From Actinostola sp. cb2023 (lineage: Eukaryota; Cnidaria; Anthozoa; Actiniaria; Actinostolidae), in the NCBI GenBank assembly GCA_033675265.1, contig JAUJYZ010000910.1, positions 1-64,000 on the forward strand: a stretch of DNA of 64,000 bases. Reading direction: 5' to 3'. The translations under genes and the position numbers were made by a program. A model generated the notes under the pieces. That model was not told the origin of the DNA. It made no database searches and saw only the letters and a program-made list of their open reading frames with translations. Shown here piece by piece: positions 57,314 through 64,000 of this stretch (position 1 is the stretch's first letter; every line of letters begins with the position of its first letter).

Positions 57314-57605
57314 TGATCGGTAAGGTCCTGTCTCCCGACCCTAATCTAACCTGTTTCACGGGGGACATTAAAGAACCTGTTGAACTCTTCGTAAGAGTAG
57401 GGGATTGTTACCCGGTTCAACAGCTTACTTCAAATGGGAGGCATAACACACTAACATACTAACTCCTCATGATTGTAAGCTGCTCGGCTGCCATAGGCGC
57501 CTTTATATGCAGCCTGAAAAAAGTCCTCCATCAGTTGTAAAGCGCATTGAGACAATGTGAAATGCGCTATATAAGAACCGATTTAATATTATTATTATTA
57601 TCGTT
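57314..57605 (+). mobile_element. L2-like LINE/SINE 3' end
   Basis: GTCCTGTCTCCCGACC, CACGGGGGACATTAAAGAACC, CAGTTGTAAAGCGCATTGAG and GCGCTATATAAG with a trailing ATT microsatellite. This order is the common 3' end of L2/CR1-type elements in marine invertebrates. The duplicated unit 2 begins inside it. Confidence 0.65.
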
Positions 57606-60600
57606 ATCAATATATGACGAATAGACATTCTCACATCTTGAAATGACATATAAGATACAATTTGTTGATGAAAATTACTTTGTGTGCATTAGTTATTCAA
57701 GTGAATTTGCTGCACAGTTCTTGTCTGAAAGTTTGTAAAAAATTGCTTTAATTCAGTCAGTAATTGATTACAATCATGTTTCTTTTTCACAGATTTCCCT
57801 TTTTGGAAATTATTCTGATGACGCCTCCAACACAATGACAGGCAAACAACACATACATGTACTGTCTATATTGAGTGATAACATTTTTTTAAAAGTATGT
57901 TACTATTTGGAAAGGTTCGGGCTGTTTTAAATGGGTAATATAGTCTGGATGCTACTACAATACCTATTGTTATATATCAAGTGTCAAAGTTCGTTTTTCT
58001 CGGCTACTCATTGGACAAGATGTCGAGAGATGGTATCAATGTGAGAGCGATCACATTCTACTGTTTCCCAGCAACATAAATATTACATTTCTGTCCTGAA
58101 GACTAAGTCTTGGCATAATAAGCCAGGACAGAATTGTAACCATTCAAGCAACAAATCTCTTATATTATTGAAATTTAATTAATTGAATTATCTGACTTTT
58201 TCTATTTTGTCAACATAAAAAAGATGCATATATATAAGCCAAAGTTCTCTTCCTTTTCTTTTTCTTTTTCTTATTTTCATTTTGATAAAAAAAATGGTGA
58301 GTGGAGTGCAATTTGGTCTGAAATCATACAAGTGAATACAAATTGCATTCCCGCATAGCTGGAGTGCAATTTGTTAATCACGAGTATGATTTCAGAACAA
58401 AATGGTATGACACAAAGTTTAATTACATTGTACCACTTAATGATATCCATTTTGAAATCTTTTGATAAAGGAAAACATATTGAAGAACAAACAAATATTT
58501 TTTTTCATATAAGCTTAAGTTATCTGTATTATTGATTGGCTAAAAGATGACATGTCTATTTTCTGATTGGGTAATCTCAAAATGGTGCAATTTGTAGCTC
58601 AAAATGGTGCAATAAATAAATTTGCATCCTTTTTAACCAATTATATTGCAGGATTTGCTAGTGATTTCAAAATGGATCTGATAATAAATAATGTGAAGAG
58701 TTCTAGCTCTTTCTTTTATCCTCATATTATTAACATTGTCTGTCACTACAATCTAACCTTTTTCAAATTTGTTTTAGATGAGCTGGCCAAATCAAACCCC
58801 CCCCCCCCCCCCCCCCCCCCCCAAAAAAAAGAAAGAACAAGAAAAAGAAGAAGAACGCCAACGCCAAGAACTAGATAGTTTCCTCCAAACTTATATAGTA
58901 TATACAGATTTATTGTGTGCACTAGGATATTATAATAATCATGATTAAATTTGTTTGCTATGACTTATCAATTTACCTGATCATTTTCACTATATATTTA
59001 TATCTTAGCATCAACACAGTTCATTTCCTTTCCATTTACCAGATAAAATACATACTGTACATATCATAACTCTCGGCTTCCAGTAATTGGCTTTAGCCTG
59101 CATTAGCATATATATATATGTGTGTACATATTATAATGTAATATTGTGTAAATTAATCTATACCGGTTAATAATTAATGAAAGCATTGTTTGATCGTTTG
59201 ATACTCGGTATACGGTAGTTGAAGTTTTGAGCTTTATGGCTCAGACTAGAGTCTTAACTTTTCAATAGTTTCCTCCAAACTTATATAGTATTACTTGAGA
59301 ATGTGGAGAGTAGGTGCCATTGGTAGCAGCATGAAAAGGAGCTGTTCTATGTGCTACTAAATGTATATAAAGTTAAACTTGTTTTTAAAATAGCTGGTTT
59401 GCATACAAGACAGTGTTAATTCATCGAACTATAGACAGAATTTTGCTTTCATTTGTACTTTTAGGCTGGAAAAACACTGTTCATTCTTCAGGCTATCCAA
59501 AGAGTCCCCAATCATTAGTGCAAATTATGCTTGCGCAAATGATAAGAGGTGTGTAGACTTCCTATGCGAGTCTATGGACTTGTAGTATCAGTAAGGTGCT
59601 GAGTAAGGTGCTGAGTGGCTGGGTGCTCAGATTCATATGTTAAACTAGAAATAGCCAAGGAAATTCCAATCCACCATGGTGTAGTTTTAATTGCTGATCA
59701 TTATAGATAATCCCTTCCATTTCACCTCACAGTTATTATATTTTTATTTTTAGAATTGTTTCACGACAGGCCATCCTTCTATTTGAGAGACCAAACCCAC
59801 AGTATCCAAGGCAGACCATGGCAACTAAAAAGGCTGGCCTTGATCTGGCTGCCAAAAGATCAAGTACAGGCTTTTTGGAAGCTGTGTGTATGACTGAGAC
59901 ATTCTTAAGCCCCTCTTCTGTGGAGGAACAAACTGTGATATCTAACAGAATGGAGGGGATGTTCCCTGGTCGGATAAGAAGCCCCGAGATATATTCAAAG
60001 GTGATGTGATTCACCTCTGAGGTTAGTGCATTATTATTATGATGATGATGATTTTCAGTAAAATTGACACATTTGTTGTAAGTACAAATTTATTTATGTG
60101 TCAATGCAACAGGTAATGAAATTAGCTGATATTGAGGAGGACCTACCTCTTATTTGGGAATACATCCAAAACAAGGTCGCCCCATTTGTTACAGAATGTT
60201 TCTGTGGGGATCATGACTCCAATTCCATAACTGCGGCAACAGTACTGCCGACCGCAACCAATCAATCTGTACATGTGTGGGAGATGTTGTCCAACATGAA
60301 GCAACCTCTCTCAAAGAAGGAGGTACTTAATTATAAAGTTTAATTATTCTTATTTTTAAGCAGATAGAATTTGAAGGACATAACCTCGTTAGTAATATAA
60401 TTAAGGGTTAATTAAAGCTTGTTTTCAGGTTTGAAAATGTTTCCAACTGAAACTAGGAAAATCTATTTCGACTGGCCAGGAGATGACATTCTTCTATATT
60501 GAATATTGATAACATATACCAATTAGCAATTATCTGTTAGCAATCCTACATGCATGGTTAACTTCAAATAATCCTGACGGACATACGACAAGTTTCAATA

Positions 60601-61990
60601 ATAATAATAATAATAATAATATTTATTGCTTATATTGCGCATTTTTAACATTGGAATATGATGCGCATTACACAACACTATTCATCAAAGACCTCTGGCT
60701 AAAACCAATCGATGATTCTATCAGAGCCCTCGCTTTCAGTGCAAGGAAATAAAACATGCAAATAACATGAATAATATTGATAAAAGATTAATAATGGTGA
60801 AATACTAATACTAAATGAGTTTGCTAATATGCTAATGAGTTGTCTACCATATTGCCAAATAAAATCTGCTGAACGTACTACAAAGAAATACCCTTTTCAG
60901 TACAGTTATATAATTTATATGTTATGTTCAAATAAGCTGTTAGTGGTCTAGCTCCGGCTTCTGGGAACATTCAAATGTAAGCACGCCGTACTATGCTTGG
61001 ATACCGTTAGCTTTGTTAAGCACGTTCTAGAATGGTGAGTTCTTTTACGCTAAAAAATGTTTTCATGCAGGTAAATTATGTCAAGTCCACAGAAAGTACA
61101 ATAAGAATAACAATTTAAAATTTAAACGTCTTCACGCAGATTATTTCCGTATAATTTAGTTGGCAATAAGGTTTACAGCTTCAGGGAAATGGTCAATTGC
61201 AAATAGAAAACTGTTTAAATCTCTATGGTCAGCCAAAATTGTAGACATTTTTTACGCACTTGTAATCTCGTAAAAGTAATTATGTTGGGAAGCCAATCAA
61301 GTGTTACACAGTTACGCATAAATTATCTTGCGGTTGGGAAGCCAATCAAGTGTTACACACCTATGCATAAATTATCTTGCCGTAATTCCGTTGTGAAGGC
61401 TACGCGCCGAGGGCTAATGCAAAGGACATGGAAGAAGAAGGAAAAAACGTAGTATTTTCGTTAAAAACGGCATTGCAAGAGAGCGACTTCATTTGTATAA
61501 ACAGATATACGGGGAGTTGTTTTATCATATGAAAGATTGGCCGAAATTAGACGTTTGTTGTTGCTATATTTTTGCACGGGAATGGTTGCCCTCCAGATAT
61601 CTTAATGAAGTGGATATTAAGTTCACAGTTCTGGGCTTCAGTTAAATTAAACACTTTGAAGAAAAGGAACGCTAAAATACAATGGGTCTTGAAAAATATC
61701 CACTTCAAACAATGCACCTGGTATTATTTTGACATGCATCATAGAAGAATGCTTTACTTCGATGGAACAGACAAAAACATATTCAGCTTTACATTATATT
61801 TTGTCAAAACAATCTTAGTGGGTTTCTTAATTAACTAATAGTAATTACACAAACACAGAAGCAATTAAGTAAAACGTGATGTTGCAATACGCCGTGAATT
61901 GCATGAACACGTATTTTTTCCATCTAGTGTGATGTAGTAGTTAAGTAAATAATAAGTTCAATAACTTATTCTATCAGCTATTTCGCATCT
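57547..61990. repeat. 4.44-kb direct duplication, unit 2
   Basis: Second copy of 52533-56990. Notable differences are a longer poly-C (58797-58822), a shorter AAT microsatellite (60600-60621), and a few one-base indels. It runs directly into the DUF3987 element at about 61975. Confidence 0.9.
59754..60322 (+). CDS. Two-exon coding piece, unrecognised (unit 2)
   Basis: Exons 59754-60000 and 60113-60322, the same residues as unit 1; the one base change I noticed (AGG to AGA near 59860) is synonymous. Equal splice sites and phase. Conservation of frame in both copies is weak support for selection, since the duplication is recent. Confidence 0.5.
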
Positions 61991-62269
61991 TACAATTAAA
62001 GTTGTAAATATTTTAGTATTGAGTGGTTCAATGTTATTCCTTTGCTTTCACATTAAAAAAGAGCATTTTCTTCCATTAGTTTGAGTTTCAGCTATAAATA
62101 TCGATTCTGCTCTTTAATTATATTTTAGTGCACGTTCTAGTGAAATCTCACAGCTCTGCCTCATTCCACGTCCTAATGCCGCTAGGCAAAAGCTGTTTAA
62201 AATGCATGTTGCAGAGTCCACCTCTCAGCATTGCATGTACAGGTGGAATCTACGTTATCTCTGAACATG
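61975..62269. mobile_element. 5' flank of DUF3987-type element
   Basis: Non-coding sequence shared with 42869-43160, so it belongs to the repeated element. The exact terminus is unclear, because CTATCAGCTATTTCGCATC is also at the end of duplication unit 1 (56972-56990). Confidence 0.5.
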
Positions 62270-63373
62270 ACAACAAATACTTTAACTTTTGAAGAGATCG
62301 ATCGCCGTGTGGCAGCCGCGCAAGCCATCATAGTAGAGTTCGACAACAGGTGTACATCGCCTATCATAAAAGATCTGGTTAAGGCTCACGCAGAAGTGAT
62401 TAGTAGTCCACTGGAGTTTGTGTTTTCCCGCTGTTCAGCATAACCTCACATTTCATGGGGCCAGAGCCTCCCATCATCATCCGACAAAGGCCAGAAGAAA
62501 TCACCTGCTATCAACAGGCTTTTGAAACCTATTCAAGAGTTAGAAGCAGAGGAAACTAGAGAACAAGCCGACGGCGGAGAAGAACATGAAGAAAGCCGGC
62601 AAATCTACATCGAGCATTTCTCAATGGAGGAACTCCATTATACTCTGAAAAGAAACAACGGTAGAGTGATTGGCCTTTATGATGAAATCTCGCTGCTATA
62701 TGAGCAACTGGACAAATACAAGAACGGCATTTCTGACAGGAAAACGCTTCTGTCATTGATAAATGCAAGTCCTAGCAAGCAAAATGTCCACAACTCCACC
62801 AGCGTCGTTCCTAAGACATGGTTTAACGTTGCAGGATTTGTTCAACCGGATGTGATAGTCCATTTGCTAAATGGAAATGATTACGATGGATTTGCCGATA
62901 GACAATTCTTTATGTGCCCACCGGAAGTCGATGCCGACTATGATGAAATGAAGCCAATGCCAGAAGGTATTCCCAACCTCAAAGCCATTTTTGCCCTCAT
63001 TGATGGAGAACATTCCCAACAGAACGATGTCGTGTATACTCTAGAAGAGAATGCACATGTCGAATTCGTTGCCTACCATGATGAGTTAAATGAGCGCAAA
63101 CGCAGACAGTATAGAAGAGACAGAGATCGCAAGAGCGTCCTCACAAAAGCTAAAGGCCAAGTTGTCCGACTTGCAAGTGTAAATCATGTGCTACACCAGG
63201 CAATAGCTAAATCTAAGGATGCTGACTTTGAATGGAGTTATAAAAATCCCATAAGAGCAGATGGTAATGGCAATATCTGTTATGAATTATCTGATAAAGC
63301 AGAAGTTTACCCTTGGCAAGCCTCAGACGCCAAAAACAACCTCCGCCAGGCTCAATGTCCTAACCGAAGATGA
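62270..63373 (+). pseudogene. DUF3987-like primase/helicase-type protein, one in-frame stop
   Basis: The ATG at 62270 opens MTTNTLTFEEIDRRVAAAQA. A single TAA at 62441-62443 interrupts, and the same frame continues open to 63373. Motifs: KKSPAINRLLKPIQELEAEE (the K-S-P-A stretch where DUF3987 proteins have a P-loop-like segment), RNNGRVIGLYDEISLLYEQL (a D-E pair like Walker B), GFVQPDVIVHLLNGNDYDG and FADRQFFMCPPE. DUF3987 is described in phage/plasmid-like primase-helicases and in animal mobile elements. That assignment is from recall of motifs. The relic at 42.9 kb shows it is a repeated element. Confidence 0.6.
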
Positions 63374-63648
63374 TGGCATCGTTGTTGACGAGCACAAACT
63401 GAAGCGACTTCTAGAACTACCTTCACCAATAACGGCCACCAAAATATCTCAAAACCATGTCCAGAAAGAGAGTTGACAAGAAATACCGTAGGGAGGAAGC
63501 TGATGCATTGATGATGGATGTTGTCAGGTTGCGCTTAGGATCAATCGTCACTGAAGAGTACCACGTGGGAAAGATGACAAAAACCAGGAGAGAGTTGAAT
63601 AAACGAAAGGTAGAAGACTCAATTAACAGAAAACAAATAATTTCTTAA
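63261..63648 (+). pseudogene. Frameshifted C-terminal part of DUF3987-like ORF
   Basis: Beyond 63373 two overlapping frames continue: VLTEDDGIVVDEHKLKRLLE (to 63476), then RREEADALMMDVVRLRLGSI and a basic tail to a stop at 63648. Smooth continuity of protein-like sequence over frame changes implies two indels in a once single ORF. Confidence 0.5.
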
Positions 63649-64000
63649 GAAATTAAAGATTGACATGGAAAGATTTTCATCTTAAACTGTCATTGACCGT
63701 TGTTAAGGCACAATGCTTGCTAGCTTTAAAGAAGTTTCAAAAAACGGTCAAAGATGTACATTTTATTGTCACTGATCATGACTTGTAAAACTGACTCAGT
63801 AAAATATTATTGATATAGTTGTAAGTCAAGATAACAGAAGTTAGTTTGTCTGATTGTCAGTTAAAGGAATTTCTTGTAACGTTTTCTTTTAGGAAGGTCA
63901 AATAATAGATCTATTACACATTCAATATACTGCTTGCAAGTGTAAATGTTGGTAATAAAGCTTGCTCTGATAACAATATACAAATGACTGCTTGCTTGAA
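63649..64000. other. AT-rich flank
   Basis: No coding feature identified. AATAAAG at 63955-63960 could be a polyadenylation signal for the preceding element, but this is not tested. Confidence 0.35.

Noticed and set aside
1..64000. tRNA or rRNA genes
   Set aside because: No tRNA A/B-box pair with a foldable cloverleaf and no rRNA core sequence was noticed by eye. A covariance-model search was not possible here.

Overview
This window looks like nuclear DNA from a marine invertebrate, most likely an anthozoan cnidarian (coral or sea anemone). That is an inference. The sequence is AT-rich, coding pieces are short and split by introns with GT/AG borders, and the space between them is filled with decayed transposons: L1/CR1-type LINEs, an L2-like 3' tail, a Penelope-like element, a Ginger-type DNA transposon, many TA-flanked MITEs and foldbacks. 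There are no bacterial operons, rRNA genes or CRISPR arrays. I found no complete ordinary host gene. The one credible host-type piece is the 3' end of a gene that may be ERCC6L/PICH-like (20.3-21.3 kb).

Layout. 0-5.8 kb: non-coding, with two elements sharing a Tc1/mariner-like terminus (450-3453 and 4809-5034) and a long T-rich tract. 5.8-28.2 kb: a giant imperfect palindrome. The left arm (5833 to about 11375) holds a four-exon gene of an unnamed zinc-binding, possibly transposase-like family, full of small indels. The right arm holds the same gene on the minus strand, with cleaner reading frames, but is split: exons 3-4 lie at 14899-12056 and exons 1-2 at 27.7-26.9 kb. The 11.8 kb between those two parts replaces about 630 bp of the left arm. 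It carries MITEs, a 60-bp minisatellite, the ERCC6L-like exons, and two direct copies (16.5 and 25.1 kb) of a composite LINE insertion. 28.2-37.5 kb: five head-to-tail units of about 1.81 kb plus a partial sixth, each with the same four 3' exons of an unrecognised acidic, coiled-coil gene. 37.5-43.7 kb: transposon debris (Penelope GIY-YIG endonuclease, CXC fragment, foldbacks, a truncated protein with a 2A-like peptide, a DUF3987-element relic, a possible KIAA1958-like exon).

47.7-52.3 kb: a nearly full-length Ginger-like DNA transposon with matching inverted repeats, a CCGG/CTGG target duplication, an intron-bearing integrase and a ULP1-like protease, and two younger MITEs nested inside it. 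52.5-62.0 kb: two direct copies of a 4.45-kb segment with an unrecognised two-exon coding piece, beginning inside an L2-like tail. 62.0-63.65 kb: a DUF3987-type primase/helicase-like ORF with one in-frame stop.

The window is a record of repeated duplication and insertion rather than a working pathway. The most interesting items are the split palindrome with its unnamed gene family, the Ginger element with recognisable ends, and the 1.8-kb exon array. The palindrome and arrays could partly be assembly artefacts, because the left palindrome arm differs from the right mainly by one-base indels.
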